A DNA stretch of 64,000 bases from Streptococcus porcinus (GTDB lineage: Bacteria > Bacillota > Bacilli > Lactobacillales > Streptococcaceae). Each line of letters starts with the position of its first letter. The stretch's first letter is position 1. Location of the stretch: NCBI RefSeq assembly GCF_900475415.1, contig NZ_LS483388.1, positions 1,102,001 through 1,166,000 on the forward strand, given 5' to 3'. Both the position numbers and the translations under genes were made by a program. Positions 1 through 10,507 of this stretch are shown in pieces. The notes below the pieces were generated by a model. The model was not told the DNA's origin and searched no databases. It worked only from the letters and a program-made list of their open reading frames with translations.

Positions 1-1317
<1,317 letters not shown>

Positions 1318-1318
<1 letters not shown>

Positions 1319-1953
1319 TAGTCAGAACTCGAACTTTCTTTCAATCTATCAAATATGTATTCTTGGTCCATTGGATTATAAACTGATAATACTTGTATTT
1401 TTTTACCATCATAAACTAATTTTAAAATGGCACAGTTCGACATCGGTTTTTCCAAAACAGGAGCATCCACTGTCATATGACGGTAAAATTGGGTGATAGA
1501 GGCTCCATGGCTGACAAAAAGTGATATTGCTTCTTCTTTTTCATCAGCCAAAGCATTCTTAATAGTTGCTGCCATACGTTTATATACTTCAATATTAGAT
1601 TCACCACCATAAGCCACAAAATAATCACGATAGCCTGAACCATCTTCCTTAAAAAGATGTGGATTCAAATATTCTGGATGAGCTTCAAAAGCACCAAAAT
1701 TCCATTCTTTTAAACCTTTTAAACGGATTAAATCAGTTCGACCACTTGCAATTTCGGCGGTGTCACAAGCCCTTTCTTGAGTAGAAGAATAAACCTTATC
1801 AAAGACTATATTCTCTTCTTGAAAATAGGCACGTGCTGCTTGTGCTTGTTTAATCCCTAATGCAGTTAAGGGCGAATCACAAGCTCCCTGAATACGTCCC
1901 TGAATATTAAATAAAGTCTGACCATGCCGCATAAGATAAAATATTTTCTGCAT
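1318..1953 (-). CDS. histidine phosphatase (phosphoglycerate mutase-like)
   Basis: A 211-residue protein of the histidine phosphatase superfamily. The phospho-acceptor motif LMRHGQT is near the N terminus, followed by ARAYFQEENIVFDKVYSSTQERACDTAEI, which holds the second conserved Arg, and by the second catalytic histidine in FVSHGASI. Members of this branch in Gram-positives are often annotated as phosphoglycerate mutase but are usually general phosphatases. An in-frame ATG 27 bases upstream exists, but the ATG at 1953 follows a strong AGGAGGGG site, so the shorter form is chosen. It is translationally coupled to the AEC permease downstream. The physiological substrate is unknown. Confidence 0.85.
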
Positions 1954-2119
1954 TTCCCCTCCTATAAGAACAGCTTTCAAGACCTCAAAACAAAATCTTC
2001 GGGAAGCAGTTTATCCCTTTGATACCTCTTTGGTATATCTTAGATAAGATTAACACTTTTTTAAAACGGTTTCTTGTCTCATTCTTTGATTTTCTGATAC
2101 TATCCTTTGTTTTAGAGGA

Positions 2120-2149
2120 TAAAAAAAGACTGAGGATAAACTCAATCTT
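2120..2149 (-). terminator. terminator of the SGNH hydrolase gene
   Basis: Hairpin with arms AAGACTGAG and CTCAATCTT (one mismatch) around a 6-base loop, followed on the minus strand by seven T. It lies just past the stop of the gene at 2170. Confidence 0.75.
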
Positions 2150-2169
2150 ATTTCTTTAAAAGCTATTTA

Positions 2170-2784
2170 TTATAAGTAAGGTAACAGAACTTTAGCAACT
2201 TTTTCATAACCTTCTAAGTTCAAATGCAAACCATCCTTAGTTAGTTGAAGGTCTAGTGCATTATTAGCATTTTTTAGAGAGGAACTAAGATCAATAAATT
2301 CAATTCCTGTTAATGTCTGTAAGGCACTATTAAGCTGATCTATGGTTTCGTTATTTCTAACTTTAACCGTTTTTTGATATTGAGTGGCATCTGAAACAGG
2401 TAAAATGGATAAGAGATAAATCTGTGTCTCACTACTTTTTCTTTTTATCTCTGCTACTATCTCTGCTACCATCTCCTTGATTTCTGAATTGGTGGCACCG
2501 AGGCCGATATCATTTGTACCAATAAGGATAAAAACCTTAGAAGGCTCTAAATCACAGATTTGTTGATCCAAATGAGTAAGCAACCACTTACTATCGATCC
2601 CTGCAATACCTCTGTTATGAATGGGCAAGTCACGACCTAAGAATTTTTTAATAGGAAAAAATTCAATTAAAGAATCACCTGCAAAGATGATACCGCCAGG
2701 TTTCACTGCTTGATTAAGTTCTCTATAGGAATCTAAACGATCCATTTGATAAGCTAAAAGTTCCTTCGAAACAGTTTCTAACAT
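2170..2784 (-). CDS. SGNH/GDSL-family hydrolase
   Basis: A 204-residue cytosolic esterase-like protein. It shows the family blocks: block I IIFAGDSLIEFFP with the nucleophilic serine, block II glycine in NRGIAGIDSKW, block III IGTNDIG with the oxyanion asparagine, and block V DGLHLN with the Asp and His of the catalytic set. Relatives are lysophospholipase- or acetylhydrolase-like (PAF-acetylhydrolase branch). No signal peptide is visible, so the substrate is intracellular. The start is supported by an AAGGGGG site. It stands alone, with its own terminator and a divergent AraC gene upstream. Confidence 0.85.
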   Translation of the reverse strand: MLETVSKELLAYQMDRLDSYRELNQAVKPGGIIFAGDSLIEFFPIKKFLGRDLPIHNRGIAGIDSKWLLTHLDQQICDLEPSKVFILIGTNDIGLGATNSEIKEMVAEIVAEIKRKSSETQIYLLSILPVSDATQYQKTVKVRNNETIDQLNSALQTLTGIEFIDLSSSLKNANNALDLQLTKDGLHLNLEGYEKVAKVLLPYL

Positions 2785-2947
2785 ATAATCCCCCTTTTTT
2801 ATAGAACTAGTATATCAAAAAGAAATGTTTATCTATAGCTTTAGAATGACTTTTCTAGATGAAATCGTTTTACCATCTCTAAAGCTGATAACTCTTCTTT
2901 AATTAGAAGCTTTTCGCTTTGATACAGACTTCAAAATGTCATTCTGT

Positions 2948-2953
2948 TATAAT
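2948..2953 (+). promoter_or_regulatory. extended -10 of the AraC-family gene
   Basis: TATAAT preceded by TGT forms an extended -10 about 36 bases before the start codon. No convincing -35 was found at the normal distance. Confidence 0.5.
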
Positions 2954-2989
2954 ACTATTACATGATTAGGTTATCTAGGAGAATCTTAA

Positions 2990-3904
2990 ATGTTACTAAC
3001 TGACCAACGACATAATAATGAACCTCAACGTCATTTACTTTCCTATCATTATTTTCATAATGAAGTCAAAGATGGGAGACCTGACATTTTATTTCACTGG
3101 CATCCAGAAATGGAAATTACCTACGTTAGCGAAGGCTGTGCGCGCTACCATATTGATTACGACTTCTTTAATAGCCAATCTGGCGATATCATCTTAATTA
3201 GGCCGAATGGTATGCATTCTATTCATCCTATTGCCCAAAAGCCACATGTTACTGATACCTTTCAATTTCATTTAGATATGATTGGTTCTTCTATTATTGA
3301 TCAGGTTAGTCTTCATTACCTTCAACCTCTACAAAATAGTAGCCACAAATTTGTCCACTGTATTAAGCCCCATATGGCGGGCTATGACCAAATTAAAACA
3401 TGTCTCCTATCTATTTTCACCATTGCCAAAGAAGAAAACCGGCATTTTGAGCTTCTACTGAAATCACGCTTGCATGAATTTATCTATCTTCTTTACTACT
3501 ACCGCTATGTTATCCGTAAACATACAGATGATACTTATCGGAAAAATGAAAAAATTCGTCAATTAATTGACTATATTAACACTCATTATCAGCAAGAACT
3601 AAGCATTGGCTTTTTAGCTAATTATATGGGCTATAGTAAAACTCATTTTATGACGGTTTTTAAGCAACACACCGGAACATCTTGTACGGAATTTATCATT
3701 CAAGTCCGTTTGAGCAAAGCTTGCGAGCTACTCATCAATTCTACTCTACCTATTCTTGAAATTGCTAATGAGGTGGGGTTCAATAACCTCTCTAATTTTA
3801 ATCGGCAATTTAAAAGTTACTACCTGCTGACACCAAGTCAGTATCGGAAAAAATATACCAAGCCTAAAGAGAGTAGAACACTTATTAATCCGCCTAAATC
3901 ATAA
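2990..3904 (+). CDS. AraC-family transcriptional regulator with cupin domain
   Basis: A 304-residue regulator. The N-terminal 100 residues resemble an AraC-type cupin (HWHPEMEITYVSEG, then SGDIILIRPNGMHSI), which usually binds a sugar or related ligand. The C-terminal 100 residues carry two helix-turn-helix motifs, the first in LSIGFLANYMGYSKTHF and the second in ILEIANEVGFNNLSNFNRQF, ending in the family signature YLLTPSQYRKKY. The ATG follows TAGGAG. Regulators of this shape often control beta-glucoside or alpha-galactoside genes, and a GH1 gene lies 2.6 kb away on the other strand. That link is only suggestive. Confidence 0.88.
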   Translation: MLLTDQRHNNEPQRHLLSYHYFHNEVKDGRPDILFHWHPEMEITYVSEGCARYHIDYDFFNSQSGDIILIRPNGMHSIHPIAQKPHVTDTFQFHLDMIGSSIIDQVSLHYLQPLQNSSHKFVHCIKPHMAGYDQIKTCLLSIFTIAKEENRHFELLLKSRLHEFIYLLYYYRYVIRKHTDDTYRKNEKIRQLIDYINTHYQQELSIGFLANYMGYSKTHFMTVFKQHTGTSCTEFIIQVRLSKACELLINSTLPILEIANEVGFNNLSNFNRQFKSYYLLTPSQYRKKYTKPKESRTLINPPKS

Positions 3905-3906
3905 TA

Positions 3907-3937
3907 GAAAACACCTCTTGTCTTAAAGGGGTGTTTT
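3907..3937 (+). terminator. terminator after the AraC-family gene
   Basis: Hairpin with arms GAAAACACC and GGTGTTTTC and a U-rich tail, directly after the stop codon. Confidence 0.8.
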
Positions 3938-4048
3938 CTTACTATTGTAACAAGCAGGCTAACTATTGACTATTTATAATTGTATGTTCATATCAGAAGT
4001 TATTTTTAAACTTATTTAGATTAGACTAATCGTATGCTATTCAGACTT

Positions 4049-5587
4049 TTATACGGACATGACTAATTGCCGAATATGTCCAACTTCCGATTCATTAACC
4101 ACCATAAAAATGGTCGCACCACTTATTAATACAGTGTCTCCTGAAACTACTTGAGATCGGCCATGATGAACTTGAGTTGTAATAAGAACATTGTCAGGCA
4201 ATTTTAAATCCCTAACATAACGCCCTGCTATACGATCACTCACGGTAAGTTCAACCAAGGTAGGTTCAACCAAGTCGTGTGGGGGCATGATTGGCATTTT
4301 TTCTAACATTGCTTCATAGATAGGAGCTCCTTTTAGGAGATCCATTAAGAGATATGCAACAAAGGTTACTACTGCTATAGCCATTAAAGGCTTTAAATCA
4401 CCAACCATTTCTGTTACTAAAAGCATACCAGTCAGCGGAGCTTTTGAGATAGCTGCAAAATAACCTGCCATGCCAAGAACTATAAATAAAGGCAAAAATC
4501 CAGGCTCTAATAAGCCGATTTTTTGGAAAAGGAGACCAAAAATTAATCCTAGAAGAGCTCCTAAGGTCAAAATGGGAAGGAAAATACCTCCTGGTAAACC
4601 ACTCCCATAGGAAAACATGCTTCCAATAAAGCGTAGTATAAAAAATAAACAAACCATAAACAATGTTGTTTGATTGATGGATAGTCCTATGATCAATCCA
4701 TTCCCACCACCGAGCAACTGAGGAAAATAATAGCCGATGGGCATAATAAGTATGAGAGGAATTAGCCCTTGATATTTGGGAGATATATGGAGAACACTAC
4801 ATATTTGGTTAATGTATTTGGGGAAAGCTAGAATAACACGCTCATAGACATACCCTAAAACTCCCAGAAAAGTTCCTAAGAGGAGTAATAGCCAATAATG
4901 ATTCAAATCCAAAAAAGGCATCGCTTTTGGCATAGCAAGAATGGGTTCTAAACCAAAAATATGCAGTGAAATAAAATTAGCAACCAAGCTAGCAACTAAA
5001 GCAGTGATCCAAATTAAACGTGAAAAATGATGGTAAATTTCTTCCACCACAAAAAGTAAACCTGCAATAGGGGCATTGAAAGCTGCAGACAAACCCGCAG
5101 CCGCTCCGCTTGCAATGAGAACTCTTTTTTCTAAGCGACTGGATTTTAAAAATTTTGACAACCCTTTTGCTGCCATTGCTCCTAATTGAATTGAGGGACC
5201 TTCTCGTCCTAGCATAAATCCCATTGAAATAGCTAAAATTCCTGCTATGAACTTTTTCCAAAGGACAGGCCACCAAGTGGGTGCTAATAACCCTTTAAGC
5301 TCTCCTTCAACATGTGGTATCCCTGAGCCTTTGATATCTGGTTCAGAAGCAATAAACTGACTAATAACTACAAGCACTAGAATACTTATAACAATGATTA
5401 CTAGCACTAGACTTGGTTTATCATGTGATATCTGGTAAGTAGCTACCACTAAATGCGATAACTTCTCAATCAGAAGTCTAAATAAACTAACTATAACACC
5501 AGCAATACTACCAACTAAAATACCCCGCCAAACAAACGAAATAATTGATTCATTTGAAAAAGCGTATTCATTCTTATGATTTTCCAT
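4049..5587 (-). CDS. ClC-family chloride channel/antiporter with C-terminal regulatory domain
   Basis: A 512-residue ClC protein. The selectivity-filter motifs are present: GSGIPHVEG, GREGPSIQLGA with the gating glutamate, and GGIFLPILTLGA. The gating glutamate suggests a proton-coupled Cl-/H+ exchanger rather than a plain channel. After the last membrane helix (near residue 425) there is a cytoplasmic tail of about 85 residues resembling a TrkA_C/RCK_C domain, where a ligand could regulate transport. Such proteins help in acid resistance or halide (fluoride) export. The start follows GTGAGG. It is transcribed alone between the AraC gene and the surface protease. Confidence 0.9.
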   Translation of the reverse strand: MENHKNEYAFSNESIISFVWRGILVGSIAGVIVSLFRLLIEKLSHLVVATYQISHDKPSLVLVIIVISILVLVVISQFIASEPDIKGSGIPHVEGELKGLLAPTWWPVLWKKFIAGILAISMGFMLGREGPSIQLGAMAAKGLSKFLKSSRLEKRVLIASGAAAGLSAAFNAPIAGLLFVVEEIYHHFSRLIWITALVASLVANFISLHIFGLEPILAMPKAMPFLDLNHYWLLLLLGTFLGVLGYVYERVILAFPKYINQICSVLHISPKYQGLIPLILIMPIGYYFPQLLGGGNGLIIGLSINQTTLFMVCLFFILRFIGSMFSYGSGLPGGIFLPILTLGALLGLIFGLLFQKIGLLEPGFLPLFIVLGMAGYFAAISKAPLTGMLLVTEMVGDLKPLMAIAVVTFVAYLLMDLLKGAPIYEAMLEKMPIMPPHDLVEPTLVELTVSDRIAGRYVRDLKLPDNVLITTQVHHGRSQVVSGDTVLISGATIFMVVNESEVGHIRQLVMSV

Positions 5588-5676
5588 AAGTCCTCACTTT
5601 CTATAAACACTAAACATTTAACATTGTATCAAAGTAAGCTAAAAGAATCTAGTTACTACTAAGACAAAAAACCTCC

Positions 5677-5713
5677 AAAAAAAGAGAAATGACATTACCA
5701 TTTCCCTTTTTAT
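5677..5713 (-). terminator. terminator of the surface subtilase gene
   Basis: Stem of about eleven base pairs pairing AGAGAAATG with CATTTCCCT around a 7-base loop, followed by seven T on the minus strand. It lies within 55 bases of the protease stop codon. Confidence 0.75.
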
Positions 5714-5727
5714 TTTATTGAGATTTA

Positions 5728-8700
5728 CTAGTTTTCTTTATTAAACTCTTTTCTTTTTCGATTTGACTTAAAGTAAAAGAGACTAAAGAAAATTGCAAAA
5801 ATATACCACACTTTTGAATCCTTTTCACCTGTTACAGGAAGAGTCTTCTCTGTTGTTTCTAATGTATCTGTTCCAGTAATACTTTCCATATTCCGACTTA
5901 CGTTGTCTGTCTTATAGCTATTAAATAGAGCCCTTGCATAGGTCTTTACATTTTTATTATTTCTTTCAAATGAAAACAGCACATTTACAGGCAAAGTGTT
6001 AGTAGCTTTTTGTTCTGACTGGACTGGGGTTTCCCAATTTAATGTAAATCGTCCTATTGACTGTCCTTTTTGTAATTGAATAAGTGCCTGTCCTTTTGTT
6101 GGTACCTGTGGTTCAATTGACATATTTAGAACTTGAATACTGTAGTCTGGTAATTCTGCAGACAAGGCATATATTAACTCTTCAGCATTTGTGATCCCCT
6201 TACCATTAAAGTTAGCTAATTGGGCTGGTTTCATCAAATCCACTTTTTTGACAGGTGTTTTTTGATTTTCTAGTAGTAGGCCTTCCTTTTTTTCTTTTCT
6301 CTTTAATAGATGCTCAGCTAAGCCATCGTTTACAGCATTAGGGTCAATCTTAACTTTAAACAAATAAGAAATGTTGTTATTAACATAATCAGAAATAACT
6401 ACTTTGACATAATCTCCGTCTTCAATAGCTTTCTCATAGTACCACTCAGATTCATTCTGGTGGAAATAGTCATCATATTCTCCATCTTTTATACGACTGT
6501 CAACCATATCACCATTTACAAATAATTTCCATCCGTCTTGGGCATCCTTAATTTTGCCTGCTAAACGCAAAACATTGTTTGGGATAGTAATTTCTCCCAA
6601 TAGCTGATCTTCTCTATCTTCTGAACTTAATCCTTCTTTATGGAAATAATGGATATTTGTATTGTGGAAAGTCAATTCCGGAGTCCGCGTATCAAGCTTG
6701 ATGGCATAGCCTTTATTAGAAATCAGTTCATTGTTATAGTAGGCTTTGACATTCAAGGTATTTGGACCTTGAAAAATTGGAACCTTTATTTCCTTGAAAT
6801 GACTATCTTTATAATCTGACTCTTGGTAGTCGTATCTTTTTTGCCAACTTGGAGCAAAAAGACTCTGTTTTTGCTTAGCATTATATAAAGCGTTTGTATT
6901 AGTTAGAAAAAGGTGTTGTCCTTTTTGCAAATGAATATAATATGTCCTAAAGGCGTTTCCATTTTCATCAAATTCAATATCAACATCATTAGAGGCTGTT
7001 GCTTCTGTGTAAGCTGATGTTAATTTACCATCATGGAAATCCGTTCCATGGGTAAACTCTTTAGGGTTACTATCACTTGTTTCCCACTCCTGATTATCAT
7101 CTTCCCATTCAGTATCATTGTCTGGTTCAATGTCATGTCCTGGTTGAGGAATAAGTTTTTTCTTTGGTTTAAGAACACTCGAATCAGTAAGTAAGGATTT
7201 TTTAGTAAGTCTTTTTGACTCTTTCTCCTTGAGATTACCTTTTAACAAAAGTTCTTGCAGGTCATATTCAACTCTATTTTCACCAAAATCTTCAACAATT
7301 AGGCTATAGCCTGAGTAAGTGTCACCACTGTTTTTAGGCACACGATAATAACCATCAGCACCCGCTTTAAGTTCTTTCGTTACTTTATCTTCCATAACGA
7401 TAGTAACATCTTTTAGGTGCTTATCTGTGATAGCAAGAAGAACTTCTTTATCAGTATTATGAACAAGGCTAACCTTTGGTTTAGTATTATCAACGGCGAA
7501 GGGAATATAAGTTTCTTGCCACGGCCTATTTTCATCTAACCGTGCCTTAATTTTGATAAAGTATAATCCTTCAGCAATAGGTTGGTCATCATTTGTTTTT
7601 GGATTATAAAGGCTACCATCCCATTCAAGATCGGGATCGTAATCTCCAAACATTGGTTGGTAACGATCTGGATATTCTTGGTAAGCACTTTCCATAAATT
7701 TAGGATAATAGTGGCCCACTTTCAGAACTTTCAACGTTTTTGCTAGTTGAGGATTAGCTGAATCTGTTATTTCGACCTGAAAATCCTTAGCATGTCGCAT
7801 AAAGATTAGTCGAAGTTTCATCAGCGCATGACTATCAATACCACCAAGTGATTGCATAACATAATGACGCGGATCTGCCTCTAGGTTATTGTGATCTTCT
7901 TTCCATTTGTTATAGTCAACACCCCAAGGAACATAATCGAAAATTTCAAGCCCTATAGGATAAGCTTTAACGATACCTGTCATTTTTGTTTTGCTACCGT
8001 CTTGCCATGCAACTGGGTCAACAATCTTTTCACGATTCCAATCTCCATAAAAGCCCAAATAAGGTATACTCAAGTCAGCCTGCTCTTTGTTAAGTGACTT
8101 AAAGCGAATGAACCCTTCTATAAACTCATCCATTTTTGCTTTTCCAACCTTCAGAGTCATAGGAATAGTCATCTGGCTATTTGGTGCAATTCTCACATAC
8201 CTCGGAGCAATAAGGCTCGCTTCTTCAATTTGGCGGGAATGAACTGTTTTAATAGCCAATGTTTTTTCAAGATTTTGCCTTTTATTGTCGTAAGTTACTT
8301 TTCCTAAGATTGGACTTGCTTCAAGTTTGAAAAATTGTTCTTTATCCGATAGATTGTGTAAAACAAGGGAAAAAGTTTTTTCCTTTTCAGTGAAATCCTT
8401 AAGACTGATAGCACCTTTTAAGTTTTCATCTGAAAGAAATACCTTGGTCTTCAATGCTTTTAAGAGATTGACTGCTCCTGCTCCTTGACGCCTTGGAGAG
8501 TATGGTAAGAGTGGTTTACCATTTGGCACTGTATGATCAATCAAAATATCAGCAGTATTTTGTAGCAATAGTTTATTGAGTTGAATGAGCGAAATTTTAG
8601 CAAAGTTCTGGTTCCATTTGGCTTGGAATTGTTTTGTGATAGGCAACAACATAGCACTAGCACCTGCAACGTGTGGTGCAGCCATTGATGTCCCGCTGTC

Positions 8701-10239
8701 ATTATAATAACTATTCTCATTTCCTGATGAATAGACATTTTCGCCGGGAGCGACTAAATCCGGTTTTAATTCCAGATCAGGTCTTGGTCCCCAGGTACTA
8801 AATCCTGAAATTCCTTTATGTTCAAAAACCTTGGTTAGCTTTGGCTCTCTTTCTATGGTGAGACGATGAAGCTTCTGAGATTGATTTTTAAGGTAATTAC
8901 GGAGTTTCTCCCCATCATTTGCTGATACACTAATCGCCCAAGTTGCTTGAAATAAACCTTTTGAATCACCAAGTAAGGTACTTCTTATTTCAGGTACATT
9001 TTTGTAATTACCATATGTCGTGGCAGTCGCAGCATTAACTAAGATGATGCCTTTTGGTTTTTCTCCCATGATTGTTACTAGTTGTTGATAGACTTGTTCA
9101 CTTTTTCGATTAACTAGGACAATTTTTCCACTAATATTCGAAATACTTTTTTCCTGCTCCAAGTCAATAATATTATTATCAAAACTAATCTGATTTTTAT
9201 CTTTTTGCTCAAATAAGAAATAATTGTGCCAATTAATATTCTCATAAGCTAAGTCTAAGTCTTCAATTTTGAGATGTGGTAAACGCATGTGAGTGTCATA
9301 ATAGGAACCTACACCTAAAACTGAGTCATTTGATGATACTGATAGAAGTGTTGAATTATCTTGAAGTGAGAATTTTTCATCTACTAAAGTATCATAGGAA
9401 TTAGTCATTGAAGAGGTTCCATAGTTTCCCATAGCCGCCGCAATAATAACGTCTTCTTTCTTTGCTCTCTCCAAAACTTTAGCCCAGATATCGTCATTTC
9501 GACCTGTCCCTATCTCACCTATGCTCAAACTTATAATATCTGCTTTTCGGTTCATCGCATCTTCCATCGCAAAAAATTGACTGGACCCCTGATAACCTTC
9601 ACTATTATCCTTACTCCAAGTACGATAGGCCAAAAGTTGTGCATTCTTAGCCATTCCTTTGAAACCGTTTTTAGTGTTACCGACCAAAACCCCTGCAATG
9701 TGCATCCCATGTTCAGTCTGATCATCTTTAATACTAGTATCCCCACTCATAGTATCAAAGACATAAGGAACTTTTCTGCTAGCCCCAGAAGCAACTGTTT
9801 TTTCTTTTAAGTCACGATCGCTAATATCATTATCTAAACTCAGCGTTTCATGAGTAAGATCAATTCCGGAGTCAATAGAAGCAATCAGAACACCTCTACC
9901 ATCTAATTTAGTGTCTCCCTCAGCCTTTACTTCTTGGTTGTGAATAGTATTAGCTTGATCAAGTAATGGCATACTTGGAGTGGTATCAAAAGAACTGTTT
10001 TTTGTTTCTATGCTAGTTCCACTGACTTCTTTGTAGTTCAGTTCAACTTCCTTAGTATTAATCGCTTCTGCTCTACTCGCGCTACCAGCTTGTATATTAT
10101 TAGCAGAAGCATTATTGTCAATCTCATGACTATCTGCAGATACGTTTGAAGAATTAGTTGCCAAGCCAGCAAACAGTAAAAGTATACTAGAATTTAGGAG
10201 AATTCTAGTTTGTGTTGCATAAATAGATTTTTTTGTCAC
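5728..10239 (-). CDS. LPXTG-anchored cell-envelope subtilase (S8; C5a peptidase/lactocepin-like)
   Basis: A secreted, wall-anchored serine protease of 1503 residues. The start is taken as the GTG at 10239, preceded by AAGGGGG; the longer ATG reading from 10344 would put 35 unlikely residues before the signal peptide. Order of parts: Sec signal peptide ending near SNVSADS; S8 domain with Asp (ASIDSGIDLTHE, about residue 123), His (EHGMHIAG, about 177) and Ser (SGTSMAAPHVAG, about 517), with a PA-like insert between; Fn3/DUF1034-type repeats; a charged Pro/Glu/Asp-rich stretch near residue 1050; further beta domains; sorting signal LPVTGE at 1467, hydrophobic span and basic tail. The catalytic set is intact. 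The His motif reads HGMH instead of the usual HGTH. The family degrades chemokines, C5a or casein, and the target here is not predictable. Sortase A would anchor it. Confidence 0.93.
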   Translation of the reverse strand: MTKKSIYATQTRILLNSSILLLFAGLATNSSNVSADSHEIDNNASANNIQAGSASRAEAINTKEVELNYKEVSGTSIETKNSSFDTTPSMPLLDQANTIHNQEVKAEGDTKLDGRGVLIASIDSGIDLTHETLSLDNDISDRDLKEKTVASGASRKVPYVFDTMSGDTSIKDDQTEHGMHIAGVLVGNTKNGFKGMAKNAQLLAYRTWSKDNSEGYQGSSQFFAMEDAMNRKADIISLSIGEIGTGRNDDIWAKVLERAKKEDVIIAAAMGNYGTSSMTNSYDTLVDEKFSLQDNSTLLSVSSNDSVLGVGSYYDTHMRLPHLKIEDLDLAYENINWHNYFLFEQKDKNQISFDNNIIDLEQEKSISNISGKIVLVNRKSEQVYQQLVTIMGEKPKGIILVNAATATTYGNYKNVPEIRSTLLGDSKGLFQATWAISVSANDGEKLRNYLKNQSQKLHRLTIEREPKLTKVFEHKGISGFSTWGPRPDLELKPDLVAPGENVYSSGNENSYYNDSGTSMAAPHVAGASAMLLPITKQFQAKWNQNFAKISLIQLNKLLLQNTADILIDHTVPNGKPLLPYSPRRQGAGAVNLLKALKTKVFLSDENLKGAISLKDFTEKEKTFSLVLHNLSDKEQFFKLEASPILGKVTYDNKRQNLEKTLAIKTVHSRQIEEASLIAPRYVRIAPNSQMTIPMTLKVGKAKMDEFIEGFIRFKSLNKEQADLSIPYLGFYGDWNREKIVDPVAWQDGSKTKMTGIVKAYPIGLEIFDYVPWGVDYNKWKEDHNNLEADPRHYVMQSLGGIDSHALMKLRLIFMRHAKDFQVEITDSANPQLAKTLKVLKVGHYYPKFMESAYQEYPDRYQPMFGDYDPDLEWDGSLYNPKTNDDQPIAEGLYFIKIKARLDENRPWQETYIPFAVDNTKPKVSLVHNTDKEVLLAITDKHLKDVTIVMEDKVTKELKAGADGYYRVPKNSGDTYSGYSLIVEDFGENRVEYDLQELLLKGNLKEKESKRLTKKSLLTDSSVLKPKKKLIPQPGHDIEPDNDTEWEDDNQEWETSDSNPKEFTHGTDFHDGKLTSAYTEATASNDVDIEFDENGNAFRTYYIHLQKGQHLFLTNTNALYNAKQKQSLFAPSWQKRYDYQESDYKDSHFKEIKVPIFQGPNTLNVKAYYNNELISNKGYAIKLDTRTPELTFHNTNIHYFHKEGLSSEDREDQLLGEITIPNNVLRLAGKIKDAQDGWKLFVNGDMVDSRIKDGEYDDYFHQNESEWYYEKAIEDGDYVKVVISDYVNNNISYLFKVKIDPNAVNDGLAEHLLKRKEKKEGLLLENQKTPVKKVDLMKPAQLANFNGKGITNAEELIYALSAELPDYSIQVLNMSIEPQVPTKGQALIQLQKGQSIGRFTLNWETPVQSEQKATNTLPVNVLFSFERNNKNVKTYARALFNSYKTDNVSRNMESITGTDTLETTEKTLPVTGEKDSKVWYIFAIFFSLFYFKSNRKRKEFNKEN

Positions 10240-10303
10240 CTTAACCCCCTTGTTTTCTAAAAATCGCTTTGGTAAAACATAACTATATTTAGTTAGCTTT
10301 AAT

Positions 10304-10329
10304 ATTAAATTAAGCATGCTTAATTTAAT
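10304..10329. promoter_or_regulatory. perfect 26-bp palindrome at the subtilase promoter (putative operator)
   Basis: A perfect inverted repeat centred on GCATGC, with flanks TTAATTTAAT. Its right edge overlaps the -10 box, so it covers the likely transcription start. It contains ATTAAR elements like those bound by CovR, but a dyad this exact could serve another dimeric repressor. The regulator is unknown. Confidence 0.6.
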
Positions 10330-10355
10330 TATACATTTTATCATTTTATTTTCAA
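10328..10355 (-). promoter_or_regulatory. promoter of the surface subtilase gene
   Basis: On the minus strand TTGAAA and TATAAT are separated by 16 bases, about 90 bases before the GTG start. Confidence 0.65.
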
Positions 10356-10427
10356 GATAATTTTAAGAAAAACACATAAAAAAGTAAGTGAGTAAAATTA
10401 CTAGATTCGGTTCCTCTGAAAAGTGAG

Positions 10428-10469
10428 ACAAAAAAACTAGTGCTTAAAGAAGTTTCTTTAAACACTAGT
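10428..10469 (-). terminator. terminator of the maeP-maeE operon
   Basis: Long hairpin with arms beginning ACTAGTG and ending CACTAGT (about 15 pairs, one mismatch), followed by seven T on the minus strand. It is 40 bases after the maeE stop. Confidence 0.85.
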
Positions 10470-10507
10470 ATGTTTAGGAGGAAATATTAAGTGAGCTAAA
10501 AGGAGAC

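Noticed and set aside
2000..2100. CcpA (cre) site upstream of the histidine phosphatase gene, near AAACGGTTTCTT
   Set aside because: Only a partial match to the cre consensus; not strong enough to call.
10240..10344. ATG-started 35-residue N-terminal extension of the surface subtilase
   Set aside because: It would place basic and hydrophobic residues before the real signal peptide and would run through the promoter and the palindrome. The GTG with AAGGGGG is the better start.
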